From NCBI RefSeq assembly GCF_028769735.1, contig NC_088178.1, forward strand, positions 23,262,357 through 23,326,356: DNA of 64,000 nt, in the 5' to 3' direction. This document shows, in pieces, positions 1 to 13,605 of the stretch. The notes under the pieces were generated by a model. It saw only the letters and a list, made by a program, of their open reading frames with translations, searched no databases and had not been told where the DNA came from. A program made the position numbers and the translations under genes. How positions within the stretch are numbered: position 1 is the stretch's first letter; the number at the start of each line of letters is the position of its first letter. Source of the DNA: Zonotrichia leucophrys gambelii. Its lineage: Eukaryota; Chordata; Aves; Passeriformes; Passerellidae.

Positions 1-125
1 AAATAAAGGATTGGAAAGGCAGGGGCTTGTTTTCATTAATGTGACTTCTGTAGCAGCTCTGTTTATTTCTGTTTAGGTGGTTTTGCATCTTTTTAGGGTG
101 TAGTTTGGGTTGTTTTGCTTTAGGA

Positions 126-177
126 TTTTTTGTTTGTTTGGGTTTTTGTTTTGTTTGTTTGTTTGTTTGTTTGTTTT
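126..177. repeat. (TTTG)n microsatellite
   Basis: A T-rich run with repeated TTTG units, broken by a GGG interruption near 140 and a TTTTG near 150. The purest part is about 152-175. Confidence 0.85.
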
Positions 178-3100
178 AGCAAAGGGTTCTGTGTTTAGGG
201 CCTGGAGAATTCTCTGTAGACTTCTACTACATATATTAAGGAGGGGCTTACTCTTGGATAAAATAATTTTCTAAGCATTATCAGTCTCAAGGTTATGAAT
301 AGCATTCCAGAGTTAATGAGAAGAAAATTCTCAGAGATCCATAGCTTCAGATGGTACCAGTATTAAAATGGTTTATTGCTTATTTTCAGCTACTTTTCAT
401 ATATATGCGTTTTAGAGGGTTAAATAATGTGTTAAAAATTGTGAAGTATGAGATATTATGGTAAGTGTGGCCATATAAGAACAGAAGATAGATAAATGCT
501 GAAATCAAAAATGGTATCATGTTTGTGATGAGAATTTAATATCCATGTGCAGTGCCCCGGAACAGAAGTACTTTATAGCCCTTGAAAAAGGAGCACAAGG
601 CAGGACAGAAAGCTTCTCCAAAGTGATAAGGCACTGATGAATTTCAGTGCCTTTCCCTGGCAAACCTTCTGGTCTGCAGAGTTTCTGCCCCTTCTCCCTG
701 CTGGGCCTTGGGAAGGAATGCTGCTGCTGCTGCAGTGCTTTCCTCTCCAGCCCTTTCTGCAGCAATGTGAGACCCAGCTGGACCTTCTCATTTTTGTTAA
801 ATGCCTGATTTACACTTGCATTTGCACTGCAGGAACAGTAATGCAGGAATCTGGGTGACAATGAGGGAAAACCCAGACTTTTACTAAAAATTCATTTCTA
901 ATAAGAAAAAACTGTTAACCAAAATGACAAAAAAAGTGCTTGCTCCTGTAATAGATCTGAGATTTTAACTGCTGTAAAATTTCCCTGCTGTGAAAGCACA
1001 TGAATTCCTTTGCTTTTACAGCAGTAAATCTTCTTGTAATACTACTTATACTTAGTTCCATGTATTAAAAGACTCTGAATGACTTCTCTGCATTGTGTTA
1101 TTTTTCCTTTTACAATCTACTCTAGTTATGGGCTTCACATTTTCCTGTCCTCTGGGCCCTCTAAAATGGCTGCTGCAGAAGAGCTGTGATGTCATCAAAA
1201 TACTCAATTTTGTTCTTATTTCTACCACTGCAAACTAGAAGAAAGATTGAAGTCACACTGGTTTAAGATATTTACCGCAGGATTTATATCATATTGTTGG
1301 AATTCTTGTGATGGTCAGGCATCAGGAGATTCAGTGCATTGAAATATGCTGCAAAATAGATAAAGTGGGAAAAATAGGAAGGGTGAGGTTTGCAAACAGT
1401 GAGTATTGTACAGTTCAGAATCTAAAAAATACTAGGGATTAGACAGAATTAGATCAGATCAGGCTGGAGATCAGAGAGCAAGCCTAACATCACTGAGTTT
1501 GTCAGAGGCTCACTTTCAGCTAAGAAGCCAGGAATGGTTTTCTCCATTTCTTAGGAAGCAGAACGCCGGGTGCAAAGTGATATTTCACAGTCATTCTGGC
1601 AATCAGAGTGAAGGGAATAAAGGAGCTTTCCACATTTTGCCACCCTGTGCTGCAGTTCTTAGGAATATTGTCAGAGGTTCATTTCTGCCTATTTTGAGCC
1701 CCTGATGTTGCCCAGGCAGCCAGAGGAGACATCTCTGTTCCTGCAGAGGAACAGGCTCTATTTAGATATTATCACTGAGCACGACTGACTTACCATTAAT
1801 AACTGAAGAGAATTCCGGGAAGGCATCTGCTCAAATAACAGCAATAAATTACAGGATATGGTAAGATTTCCACATTAGAAAGGCAAACAAACAAAACATT
1901 AAGACTGTGTTACTTTAGAGAGGAGAAAAATAATATGTAATTCAAAGGAGGTACATAAGGGACTGAATAATATGTAGAAATAAGTTCTTCTGTTTGCCCA
2001 TGCCTATTTATCCTTTCAAAGGACACGTGCAGTGAAATTAAAAGACAACAAAATCAAAACTGATAGAAGAAAGTACTTTAGATAGTGGAACTTGTTATCA
2101 CAAGATGTATTCAACAATGTTCCAAACAGAATTAGGGTGCTCTGGGGACCCCACTGGACAATACTCCCTTGCATTAATTTTGATCTTCTGACTCACTGTG
2201 AGGTTAAATGTGCAATGCACAAAAGTCGGTCCCTGTGCAAAGAATTGTAGTAGAAGAAAACAGGCAGCAGAAGTTAAGACTAAATAATCCCAGAACACTA
2301 CAGAGCAGAGCTGGAAGAATTTTGTGAGAGATTCTAATAGGATCTAAGGGGACCAAAGTGAATTGGATTACTGCAGACAGTAATGTAACAGGGAAAGGTA
2401 GAGTGCTAGATTATTGATGAGGACAGAGGATGGAGATTACCTGAGGGTGTCAGCACACTCCTCACAAAATACATTTTCATCTAATCTTTCTACTTTAAAG
2501 CAGGGAAAAAAGTTGTCCAGAAGTTCCCATTCATTAATATCTATTGCTTTTGAAAAAGGCCACAATGATTTTGTTGATCCTGTCTTATTGAGCATCTTGC
2601 TCTTTCCTGATGTGCAAAGACACGACTGGGCTGAGCTCTTGGCTTTTTTGATGAATGTACGAGTTGCTACAGGCAAAGGCCACCTGCTCATGTTTTTATG
2701 TAGGTGAAGCAGTGACCTTTCTTTGCCTTGCCCTCCCAGTCTCACCAGTGCCTTTTGCAGAGCATTTTTACTGCACATCTGGAGAAACTCAATGCCTCTT
2801 TAACATTTCACTGTGGCTCAGCCATGACAGAGCAATTCCTCCTCCATTTTGCTGCTAAGTCAATACTCACTTTGGTGCATATGAGCAGTAGCTTCACTCA
2901 TTCTTGATGTGTATCCTGCCTGCAACAAAAAAGAAATAATAGGCAAGCTATCTAAAGACACTGAAGTTTTCTTAATATGTAAGCTGTTTTTCAGGTCTGC
3001 TAAATTCTTTTTCGACTGGCTGCAGCTAAAGAAATCAAACCTGATTTGATTACAGCCACTAGAGGAATATTCCAGATCTTGAATTCAGTTGTAGTAATTG

Positions 3101-4944
3101 GAAACTTGTGTTGTAAAGGAATCATCTAAATTCATCTAAGAGATAACTTCTTTGAATACAGTCTTAGGAATTCACAGATGACACAAATTCAATCAGCCAA
3201 GACAGCATTAGCATTGTACCCCAGAAAGTTCCTAGTCTCTCCCTTACTCAGTTCAGAAGAGGTAACATTTTTCTTTGTGCTTTACATTTAAAATAAATTG
3301 TCTTAGATGGAGACATTGCCCCAGCAAAGTTTTTGCCAGAAACAAAATTCTTCTAACCAAGTTATAAACCCCTGAAAATAGGGCTTTATAATGGGACTGC
3401 TGATAGACCCTTAACAATAGCATTGTGAATGGTGCTGCTATAATTAATGATACTTCAGAAAGATTTATGGTCCTTAGAAAGAGATAAAACAGAAATATCA
3501 TTGCTTCTTTTCCTCCCATCATTTTATCCTCTATGAAATTTTATGTGAAATAAGTCAAATGAAAAATGTAAGCTCTTAATCTTTTCCCAGAGTCCTGTCT
3601 CTCACTTGATGAACACTTTCACAGAATAAATTAGGGATTTTTTACTTCTTATGTATGTACAGCTTTGTATTTAAAAGGCAAAGAAAAGAACATTGTTGGC
3701 TTGGCAAAGCAGCTCAAGACAACGGTCATGGCGGAAGCAAACATGACTCACTATTCTTGTCTGTTCTTCTGCCACACCAGAGACAATGGCTCTTGTCCTG
3801 CAGTAGTTCTGAGCAGCTGGGTAGTGTCCAAAAGTGCTCTGTAGGGAAGATTCTCTGCTGATGGAAAGTCAGCCACAATGACTCTGGCTGCAACAGCAAG
3901 AGCCCAGTGGCCTGAGCAGAAAGCCAAAAGCTGTGGCTTGATTACAGCAGATAGTACCTCTGTGAAAACACAGAATACTATATGGATATTTAATTTAACT
4001 GGGAAAGGCATAGCAAGGATCAGTTGCTGGAGGCTGAGGCTAGAAAAAAATTGAATTAGATATTTGGCATTATATTGTAACAGAGAAAGGGAGTAACCAC
4101 TGGAACAGACTATCAAAGAGAAAGTGAATTCTCCATTTCCTGACAATACCAAAGGAGAATGAGAAGCTGACAAAAGAAATGCTTTTGTTGAAACAAAACA
4201 TATTTTAGCTGAACAAAAAGAAGATTGACAACAGTATTTAATGGCCTGTGATGTACAGGAGGCTGCCCTGACTGTATGTTCTGTGTGTGAACGTTGTGAC
4301 TCTGTACAGCATTTTAACAAATAATGGTAAAGCAGTGCTTACTGAGCAGAGATCAGGGGAGAGGGCTCTGAAGGATTTGCTTGGAGCCCGTTCCCTGCAG
4401 GGAGCTGCTGCAGGGAATGCCAGCTTCTGAGGCTTCTGAGCCTGCAGGGGGACAAGCTGCACCTCTGGGCAGCCAGGCTGAGGCAGCAGCTGAATAGGGG
4501 CTGAGAAGTCACAGATTTGGCACAGGCCACCTGGAACAGCAGATAAAGCTCAAAATCCATCACATTCAGATCAAGGCTCTGGCTTGTGCCAGCCTCACCC
4601 AGCTCAGATGGCATCAGGCACTTGTTTTCCAAAAGCCTCTGCAGTGTGTCAGGAGTTTTGTGCCTCTGCCCATTAAAGTAGCAGTGTTTGAGTATCTTCC
4701 CTGTTATTTTGATTGACAACAGCGAAGTCACTAGAGAACCTCGAGGACTTTCTTGCTGGCTTGTTTTCCTGTTATAAATCATAGCTTTTTATATTAGAGG
4801 AAAAAAACCTGAAATGCTGTTTCGAAATAATGGCTGAAGTTAGTTTCTAATAGGAAGCTCTGAGATCTATGCTCAAATTCCCCATAAATTATAACATTGC
4901 TGCTTTAAAATGCCTCTAGTCCATCAGAAAAAGAGAGAGATATT

Positions 4945-4980
4945 ACATATATATATATTTTTTTAATAATTTTTTTTTTA
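4945..4980. repeat. (TA)n followed by T-rich low-complexity run
   Basis: A short alternating AT tract runs directly into two T homopolymer runs separated by an AATAA interruption. It is low-complexity sequence with no sign of a transposon end. Confidence 0.8.
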
Positions 4981-5769
4981 TGACAAGAACTTTCAGTTTT
5001 CAATGGAATCCACTCTGAAAGGCAGAACATTTTCTTTTTCATTGTAAGACAATTTGTAAAGGCATCCCAAGGGGGGTGCAAAACTGCCACAACATGGCTT
5101 CATCCACAGCTTTTTCCTTGGGACCATCCCTAACCCTAGGCTGATTTACCTGTAGCAAAAGAAAGGGTTGAGTGGATTAGTGTTAATCACAGACATGGGA
5201 AAGTAGGGAAGGTTTTAAATGAGCTTTTGGGCTTGCAGCTCAAAAGAGAATTCCAGAGCCATCAGATGTAGGGGCAAAAATAAAATTCAGAATAGCAGAA
5301 GATACATCTGAATCCTGAGTAATTAACTTTTGAAGGTAATAAGATATTTTTTGGAAGTAGAAGCCTCTCTCTCTCTTTCTCTCTAGCACTGTTATCTTAG
5401 TAAAAGTGTGCCTTTAGTATTATAAGAAAGTGACTCCTTCCTGTTTTCTTTTACAGTGTCTTAATGGTGTATACACACAGCACCTTGTTAAAGGAAAGTT
5501 AAGTAATAATGAACTAGAACTTCCCAGTCTCTGGCAATAAATTTGCCCAAACACAGAGTGCAGATGAATTGTCTCCAGAGTGGATGAGCTACACCAGGTA
5601 ACCAGGTAAGGAGTTGGCACATTATGGGACAGTCATAAGTGGTCTGAAGATCTTGGGGTTCAAGATGAGTTCCAAAATCCCCTAGAGACATTGCTGACTC
5701 CAGTAAACATTAAAGCAGGATGGCTGGAGTGGAAGGGTCGGGAGTCCCCTTACAGTTCTGAGATATGAA

Positions 5770-5834
5770 ATATCCCTTAACATTTCTGTGCTGCCAGTTT
5801 AACTCCCTGTAAAATGAGGACACTAACACCTAGT
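5770..5834 (+). repeat. MIR-like ancient SINE remnant (3' part)
   Basis: The stretch follows the order of the MIR 3' region. A CCTTAACATTTCTGTG block (5775-5790) is followed by a CAGTTT block (5795-5800), then CTGTAAAATGAGGA (5807-5820), then ACTAACACCTA. MIR SINEs predate the amniote split, so a decayed copy in a bird is expected. Identity was judged by eye against the remembered consensus and the copy is clearly old. A purine-rich run follows immediately. Confidence 0.6.
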
Positions 5835-5837
5835 CAC

Positions 5838-5888
5838 TAAAAAAGGAAAAAAAAAAAGAAGACAAAATAAAAAAAGAGAAAAAAGGAG
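5838..5888. repeat. A-rich low-complexity tract
   Basis: Purine-rich sequence, mostly A with scattered G, immediately after the MIR-like remnant. It may be expanded tail-like sequence but has no clean period. Confidence 0.75.
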
Positions 5889-6929
5889 AACTCCCACCGA
5901 TTATCTGTTCTTGGAGGCTGTACAGTGCTATAATTAACAATGCTATTTCTAGCTGTTTGTGTTTCTTTTACATATGAATCATCATTAAAGGTTAATGAGA
6001 AAAACTAACACTATATGAAAAGGTTGTTTTCTCATTATTTAAACATTTTCATTTTAAAAGCTCTATGTATTCCTAGAATATTATTAATTTATGATTTGCT
6101 AAACAATATCTTAACTAGTCCCTTTCTATTTCCTCACATGGCATAATTTTAAGCAACTGCAACCAGTGCCCTTAGTTCCACTCATCAGTTCTGAATCTCT
6201 GCACTGCTGAGTCTCCAGCAGAACAAACTTCATCCAAACAAAGCACAGACATGTCCATCAAATCAGCCAGAGCTTCTGACACGCACCTGGTGCCAGCTTG
6301 GTGCTCTAGTGTTGGCTTTACACTGGCTGCCAGAGGAACAGAGGATTCTGGATCCAGTGTCATGTTAGCTTAGCACAGAGAGGTGATGCCTAACGTAGCG
6401 TAAACCCCATCAGCACTACACCAAACCTTCCATGTTATTTTTTAACAAATTTAAACCATCAGGGTGAGCATGTATGAGTTCAGTGCTTTACATCAGTAGA
6501 TCCAACACTGAGAGCCATAAAGTTACAGGTTGGTCACACCCAAGCCTGCAGTAAATTTTACACTGTGATAAAACACCATTGAATTCAAATAAAACCTATA
6601 AATCATTTGTCTATTTTCAGTGCATTGGAATATGGAATTGGAATGTGTTGAAAGCAACTCTTCTGGCATGGTGGGAGATGAACCCTACATTACAGCGTCA
6701 AACCAAGCCACCTGTGCTTGTGGCCATGAGGGGAAAAGATGAGCAGAAACCCAAAAGTTTGCTCAAGTTCTCGCTCCACACCAGGGTTGCACGTGCCAGG
6801 TTTTTCAGTTGGACGTGACTCTCTCTTAATGACCAAAGTTAACAAAAAAACCCCTCTGAAAACAGGACTTCATGACAGAAACGCCTACACAGCTGTAAGA
6901 GCCACTTCTCAAATGTTCCTCTGCTTATG
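5889..6929. other. unique noncoding DNA, no gene seen
   Basis: Unique sequence with no recognisable repeat. The open frames are 80 codons or shorter and conflict with each other on both strands. Confidence 0.55.
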
Positions 6930-7330
6930 AACCGCAAGACTAATATGGCAAAATTTGCCGACTTTTGCAGTTTTCCCCTCTTTTGTCGAAACTAATGAGT
7001 CACAATTAGAGTAATGCTTTTCTGTGACTCTGAAACCATTTTGCCTAATGAGGTACTAAGTCTTTATAATTAGGCCCAGAAGGGAGCTGGGACATGGCCC
7101 CTTAAGAGCAATAATTATTTAGGTTATTTATGGTAATAAAAAATTGAAAATAGGAATTCTTCCTCAGAATGCAACTATTTATTCTTTTACATATTGCCTA
7201 ATAGGCAATTACCCTATTAAGGCAACGTTTTGTTGCTAAAGACATTAATTGAAATGTAAATTAAATGTAAATCAGCTAATTAAATTGATATGTAATGAAC
7301 TTGTCATGCAGGCCTTTGAGATCAGATGCA
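6930..7330. promoter_or_regulatory. candidate conserved enhancer, TAAT-rich
   Basis: About 400 bp of unique AT-rich DNA without repeat structure carries many homeodomain-type cores. Examples are ACAATTAG near 7003, CCTAATGAGG near 7045, TATAATTAGG near 7066, TTAATTGA near 7245 and TAATTA at 7278-7283. An AP-1/Maf-like TGAGTCAC lies just upstream of the first. A perfect 17-bp palindrome (ATTGCCTA-A-TAGGCAAT) sits at 7193-7209. This is the texture of deeply conserved developmental enhancers in vertebrate gene deserts. Conservation itself cannot be seen from one sequence, so the call is an inference. No coding frame fits the block. Confidence 0.4.
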
Positions 7331-10300
7331 TTCTGCTAATAAACAAGTGTTTTACTGGTGCCATTGCTCACTGGAGTTAAGGTTGTTTAACGTGTTGTGT
7401 CGATAACATTCTCCCATCCCAAACTGAAAGGTTTGGATTGTGTTACTAGAGCCCAGAATGAAGCTGGCACTGGGACCTTCAGGATTTACTCCATCCTGTT
7501 ATTTCCTGATCAACTTCATTGCAAGGCAAGGTGTTCCCCCTAATGGGAAATGCTGCACATCCCATTGGGTTGTGATCCAAGCTCTGTCTGTTCCTTCTGC
7601 TCCCCAGAAATGATGAAACACTTTGTAAAAGCCCTCTCCAAGATAAATTCTGCTGTTTTAGGTGACTTCTGGAGGGGTTAATGTTATTTCTTTCTCCACG
7701 AGCTATGGCCAGTTCAGCAGAGGTAATGAACCCTCCCAGCAGTGGGAGGAAAACTCTACACGTTCCTGAAATAGAAATAAAATGAGAAATGAAGCAATCA
7801 GAATTTGCTTGGTGATTATGTTGACAATGTACAAGGTAAACATCAAAGTCAATGCAGCAACAGGAGAATGAGCTAGAATAACCCTCTGTGCTGGCCATAA
7901 CACACATGTAACCTTCAGCATCAAAGCGTGGGCTTGTGTCAAGCTGTAAATTTAAGGAAAACCATCACTTTTCCTATGAAACAGTCCATCTTCCTGCAGC
8001 TGCCATTTGAGCCAGATATACTAAAATTTCTGGCAAAAATTCAGGCCCTGTATTGAAGGTATCTTGGAGGACAAAAGTCCCTCCCCTGCCAGATACATGG
8101 ACAAAACTCACTGCCTCCAATTAAGTAACAGTAAGGCAAATGTCACACATTTTGCTTTCAAAAATCTCAGGTCAGCACCTTATTGAACTCACCGCCCACT
8201 TCTGTTCACATCATGCAGACATTCCATGTGCTCAATCATAAAGCATAAGCAAATGTAGCAAAAAGGGCTGTGGAAGCAAGAGAATGGAAAAACAGTATGG
8301 AGTTGTGGAAATCCAGAAAGTTTACCTGGATCCATTGTGCTGTAGCTGCACCTGAGCATTAATGCTTAATTATTCTGTCTGGAATAAATCAGATGCTGCG
8401 TTTATAACTTCTATCCAGAGAACCTTCAACCCTGCAATCCTTCAGGGCCTGGGGATATTTAATAAACATGTCAACTACCACTTTTCTTTAGCTTGAATGC
8501 AGCATCTTGTTTTGTCCTACTGAAGAACACTCCAGTTTGAAGTTTACAGAGCAATTAAAGACCCTCATGGGGCCCCTGATATTGTCAGCATATGTAGATT
8601 AGTAATTGTCAAGTTTCTCCCTAAGGCTGAAGAGCTCTTAGTCAAATTCCAGAGATCATCAAATATTCAGATTTCAGTGGGCTTTGTGTCATACACAACA
8701 CAGTGGCATAATTAAACTAAAATGTTTCTTTTCTAATAAACTTTTGGATCTGTATATGTTTCTATTTTTTTTTAATTAGCTATGATCACAAAATAAAAAA
8801 GAACATCTATCTAAATCTGAAATTTTTATGCTTCAAAAAAAGTAACCCTGGTAGTACCTTTATCTTAAATAAGTTGGGATTTAGGGACCACACTTATGCT
8901 GCCATGATGCAAGGCATGATTGCAAAGGCCTGATGGAGCACAAACCTCAGCAGACTGGAGGTACAGTTCCTTGTCTGCCTTCTTTCCAGTCGACACCTGG
9001 GCACAGGCTATGATGCTGCCATCTTGAACTGTGTCTTCATTGACCTGGTAACTTGGACTAGCTCAGTTTTTAGTCTATTCTTAGCTGGTTTTGATGTCTG
9101 TGAACATTGATGTAGATAGAAACAGTACTAAAAAAACAAGAAAAAAAAAAGAAGAAAAAATACTTTAGAGGTCAAGAAGCGAATTAGAATAGGGATCCTC
9201 CCAACCCAGAGTTTTGCTGTAGTGACTGACTCCAACCTTCCCCATTGTCTGAGCCCTCTGCCTGCCACACTGGGCAATCAAATATTCACCTGAATTCAAT
9301 ATTCATTTACCTGAGTGTTGGACAGGAAGTTTGCTGGCTGGCTTTGAATCTTGCATGGTCCAGCTCTTGGAGATCAAATAACTGTTATAATACAATAAAA
9401 TGGAGTAACAAGAGCAACTGGATGAAGCTTTCCTGCATTAAGACTGGCCTGTACATGTTCCTCCAGCTGGATCCCCCTGCTATGGGTTCTCAAATCCATT
9501 GGATTGTGGTCCCAGAGCTTAGATTAGTCACAATGTGTGTCACTGGTCTGCAGCCATCATTGGAGGCACATTTCATTGAGCTGTGTCTGTGGACAAAGCC
9601 TGTGGCAAGGAGGAAGTTGTTACAAACCTCTCTGATATTTTTGACCTACAAACTCAGATTTTAAAGCTGCATTTGGGATCTGAAATTTAATTCCTGGCAA
9701 AATGAAAAAGAATTGGACTTGGAAATTGTGAAGGTAGCTTTTATAATCTTCATTACAGCATGTTACATAAAAGAGCTAAGTTACTGCTCATGAGTAGATC
9801 TTAATTTCCATGCTGTTCATTTTCTAGGTGTAGCAGAGGACAAACTGGCAGTGCTTGGGAACTGACAGAAACTTTTTGTTAACCCCAGACTGCCCATGCA
9901 CACACAGGTGTGTTCTTACTTAGACTCAGACAAATGTGTCCAAATGAGCAACATTTCTCTTCTCTGGCTGGTCAAGTGAGTAGGAAATCCTGTTTGTGTG
10001 TTCAGGAGGAAAATCTTTATTACCTCCATTACTGCACTTCAACAGCGCTTCTCCCTCTGTAAATCCCATCTTATTTGTCTCAACTTACCTGCAGTGCTGA
10101 ATACAGGCAGTTCTGAAGGCTGAGATCTTTCACTAGCCCCTGAACAGACAGCTGAAGTATCTCCTTCTCAACACAAGGATAACCTGAAGCCAGCAGGTAA
10201 TTTCAGAGTGGTTTTCTGCAGTCTCAAGCTGACTTTAAAACAAAGCTCCGTTATTTTGCCTCCAAATCTTTCAAGCCTCCATGTCCCCAAGCCCCTTTGT

Positions 10301-11179
10301 GGACTGAATTGTCATTTCTTGAAAATCACTTAAATTCTTCCCACTGCTGTGTAACACCCACTGTTGATGTGGCTCTTCTCCACTTGGTCCACTGCATATG
10401 GCAGAATATAGTGCTGCTTTCTTTTCAGAGGCCTCTTTCTGTGCTAGACTATGGAAACTGCATCCAAGAAGCACAAAAAATGTTGGGTCTTAAATAGTAG
10501 CCCAGGAGGAGATCTCAAGAGTCCCAATAAAAGAAGATCAAAAACTTTCCTCACATTCTTCCTATGATGATACGTCTCAAAATCATTAATTTTTCTTGTC
10601 CTGTATCATATCTCAGTCCAAGCTGTTTTTCCCAAGTGAATTGCAACGTGGCCTTTGGTTCAGTGAGTTTAACTGAAGCGTGGCTATCTGGGAAAAGGAC
10701 TGTTATCTGTAATAAAGTAACTCCTTCAAATTTATTTTCTTGATCTTGTACTTTGGCTGGGCTGCCAGAGTCTTAATGCCTGGAAAAGTATCTCTCACCT
10801 AGGGCCCTAATTTTAAAGGACTTTAGATTTTCAGGGGCTGGATGGCATCATCTGCTTGCATGGATTTTGTCAGTGTATTCCTGCGAGTGAGCCAGCCTGA
10901 GCTGTGTGCTAATTTCCCATCTCCTCTTTTGGTTGATGACAGTCCCTGGCTCAGTGAGATTTCACTTTTGCTCAATGGACTCTTCTTTCCCTGCCCTCCC
11001 TGAGATATATTTTCTAAGCACCAATTTCACTCCAAAATTAAAGATGAAATTTAAAGATTAGGGACTGCAGGGTTTTTTTTTGTTTCGGTTTTTCTTTTCT
11101 TTTCCTTCCAAAGGCATTTCAATGTCTCACACTCATTGATTGAGTTAGGTATCTAAATCATCCAGAGCAATCTGGCCCC
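7331..11179. other. unique noncoding DNA, no gene seen
   Basis: Unique sequence with short conflicting open frames only. The longest is 7479-7907 minus at 142 codons, followed by 9245-9664 plus at 139 codons; neither has a recognisable domain. A short A-rich run lies at about 9129-9161, and a T-rich run at about 11070-11105. Confidence 0.55.
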
Positions 11180-11310
11180 CATTCCAAATTAGGGGATGTA
11201 AAAGGCCAATTTGCCTTTTAAAAGCTCTCCAGTTTAATCTCCTGCTGTGCGATTAGTGCCACGCGTAATAAACACATTGTGAGCGGCGCCGAGGGCAGGT
11301 GTGGCTGAGG
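11180..11310. promoter_or_regulatory. candidate conserved noncoding element
   Basis: Unique sequence that retains several CpGs (for example around GTGCGATTAGTG, CCACGCGTAATAAAC and GAGCGGCGCCGAGG) inside otherwise CpG-poor DNA. CpG retention plus an ATTAG/TAATAAAC motif set suggests constraint. Conservation was not measured and the boundaries are approximate. Confidence 0.3.
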
Positions 11311-13350
11311 TAATGGATCCCACCGACTGCCTGCTCTGCAGACGCCAGGAATATCAAACACTGCCTGCACCAGCCTTAGTCCCAGTCAATTCTAATTGCT
11401 TGAGTGGACTGACTCCAAATTCAGGTGTGCTGTGGTGTGACTGAGGTCAGGGTACAGTACATGATTCTTATCTTAATACCACTGTAGTGCTGGAAAGGTC
11501 AAACTGAGCATCGTGCAAGGGGAAGAGGTACTGACTCTGTTAAAATTATGCTTCTCTCCACTCCTTGAACTAAGGGGTGAAGATTGTGTCTCTGCTGAAG
11601 AGTGTTCTGACATACTGCATATTTAAAATAAAAAACAAGGAAGAATGGCGGAATCATTTGTGCAACAATCCCTGACTGAGCCTTCCTGAGCTTTGCCTGA
11701 AACCTTGGGGCACTTGGTCTGCCAGTCCTTTGAACTACAACTACACCAGAGTCATAGGCCAGGGAGGGCAGCATTGCCCCTCCAGGCAGGGGTAGTTTCC
11801 AGTCCTGACCATTAAGAAAATCCAGCTTCACCTACCAAATGTTCAGAAAACATTAAAACCCTGTGTTCATTTGTAGGCATTCCTGCTGTTGGAGGAATTG
11901 CTGATGAGTGGGGCACAAGGCTGAACTTCCCTTTTCCACTTGCTTACCACTATCCCACTTGACCAGCTGTAAAGCACCTCCAAATAGGAATGTTCCCTGC
12001 ATGCCAATTGAAGCATTTTGTTCTGTTTTGCATTGGTTTTCATAACTTTATTAGGTAGTGAGTGAATATCTGGGATCAGAAGTGGTTTTAGTCAGGCTCA
12101 GCTCACTGTTAGGAGGTGTTATTATCCACACCCATTTCCAGTGTAACTTCCCAGGAGCCCACACATTAGATCCCAATCCATAGCCATTCTGCTCATTTAG
12201 CTTCAACTATCTCTAAAGTGTTAACTGCTGAAAGCAGAAACATGAAACCCTGCAACAGAGAGAGCTGATTAGAATTCAGCCCACTGTATCACCCCTAAAT
12301 AGGAAATAAAGAATACATGGCTGTGATTAATCGTCCATAAATGGCCACTGCCTGCTTCCTCTGCTCCGTACAAACACAGTCCACATACTTATTCAGCTCA
12401 CCAAAGGAGTAACAAGATCATTCCTATTTGTTAGGACCTGGGATTTAAGCAAGTACTTAAAGGGCAGCTCAGTTTTTGTGTGTCTGTAGACATGCACACA
12501 CATCTGCTCTTCTGTCTGGTTTTCACTATCCATAAGATAAATCAGAATTATTTTTTTTAAGGCGCACTTGCCTATAGATCAAAATACATTGAGATGCAAA
12601 ATCACAGCAATGTCAGTTTTAGTAAAATGATTTTTATGCTATTACAATCATCAGTCTCTAAGGATTGGCAATAATTGTACTATTAAGAAAAAATGTTTTG
12701 TTTTTTATGCATTGCAGCTTGGCCAAATCTGACACCAGGACACTGGGAAAAAAATAATAAAAAAAATCACGTGATGCACAGAAACCTGACCTGTATCTTG
12801 AAGCACTGGTGGGTAAAGCCTTTTTTTACCAGTTGTGGATACATTTCTATTGGAGCACCAGCTTGCCTGCTTGTGGTTCAGCTGAGCTCAGCGGAGCAGG
12901 GCTGCCTGCACCACTGCTCCCTGGCAAAACACAGAAACATCTTTCCTTTGCTGGGATTTGCAGTCCAAGGGCTGCATCTGTGAACAGAGTGCTGCCTCCG
13001 GAACCTTCATCCTCTGCTGTCACTAGGTGCTTAGAAATTTCTCTGGAAATATCACTTGCACAGGCATTGCAGTGGCAGTGCTGGTCTGGGAAGGGGAGGT
13101 GACACTTTGGAGATTTGGTCCCTTTGCCCCCAACTTTCCTGAATGTCTTTAAGCAAATCCCTTGGTTTGTGGATGCCCCAGCTGATCAAAGGAGATTGAT
13201 AACTACAACCCTCATTAAAGGCACTGGAGATCAAGGAGGGAAAAAAGCTGCATGAGAGCCATATATTTGTATTATTACCCTGCAGAATGGTGTAATTGCT
13301 GAGAAATGGCCAGTAAAATTGTCAAAATCATGTATAAGAAACAGGAAACA
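11311..13350. other. unique noncoding DNA, no gene seen
   Basis: No repeat family recognised. The frames at 11499-11831 (minus) and 12693-13102 (plus, two overlapping frames) are short and without domains. Confidence 0.55.
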
Positions 13351-13605
13351 GAATCACAGAATGGATGATGTTGGAAAGGGTCTTGAGATCACCATGTCCA
13401 TCCCCTCTGCTCAGGCTGTTACCTACATGGAGTTGCCCAGGGCTAAATCTGGCTGGATTTTGAATATCTGCAGGGGTAGAGACTCCATAGCCTGCTCCAG
13501 CATTTCACCACCCTCATAGTTAAAAAGAAATTTCTTGCATTCAGGTGGAATTTCATCTATTTTTTTTTATTTTGTGCTCTTTGCCTCTTGTGCAGCATGT
13601 GGTCC
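13351..13605 (-). repeat. CR1-type LINE, 3' end fragment
   Basis: Read on the plus strand this is the reverse complement of a CR1 3' end. It begins GAATCACAGAATGGATGATG followed by TTGGAAAGGGTCTTGAGATCA. Next come the segment about a CATGGAGTTGCCCAG block, then CACCACCCTCA near 13507 and AAGAAATTTCTT near 13525, and a stretch resembling the subfamily ending in GTGCTCTTTGCCTCTTG. These blocks occur in the order known for avian CR1. The copy is 5'-truncated, as usual for CR1, and diverged. The inner boundary near 13605 is uncertain. Confidence 0.85.

Larger units (their letters stand above)
1..5769. other. unique noncoding DNA, no gene seen
   Basis: No frame in this stretch looks like a protein. 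The longest (3751-4320, minus, 189 codons) is low in charged residues, rich in Ser/Cys/Leu, and matches no family I recognise. Simple-sequence runs are annotated separately. The rest is unique AT-rich DNA with no LINE, SINE or LTR that I can recognise. It is probably intergenic or intronic. Confidence 0.6.

Noticed and set aside
3751..4320. 189-codon minus-strand frame
   Set aside because: No recognisable domain, unusual Ser/Cys/Leu composition, and overlapped by other frames. Expected by chance in a window of this size.
5121..5140. Telomere-like CCCTAACCCTA
   Set aside because: Fewer than two repeat units; chance occurrence, not an interstitial telomeric repeat.
10560..10640. C/D snoRNA-like ATGATGA box
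   Set aside because: No D box at the right distance and no terminal stem.
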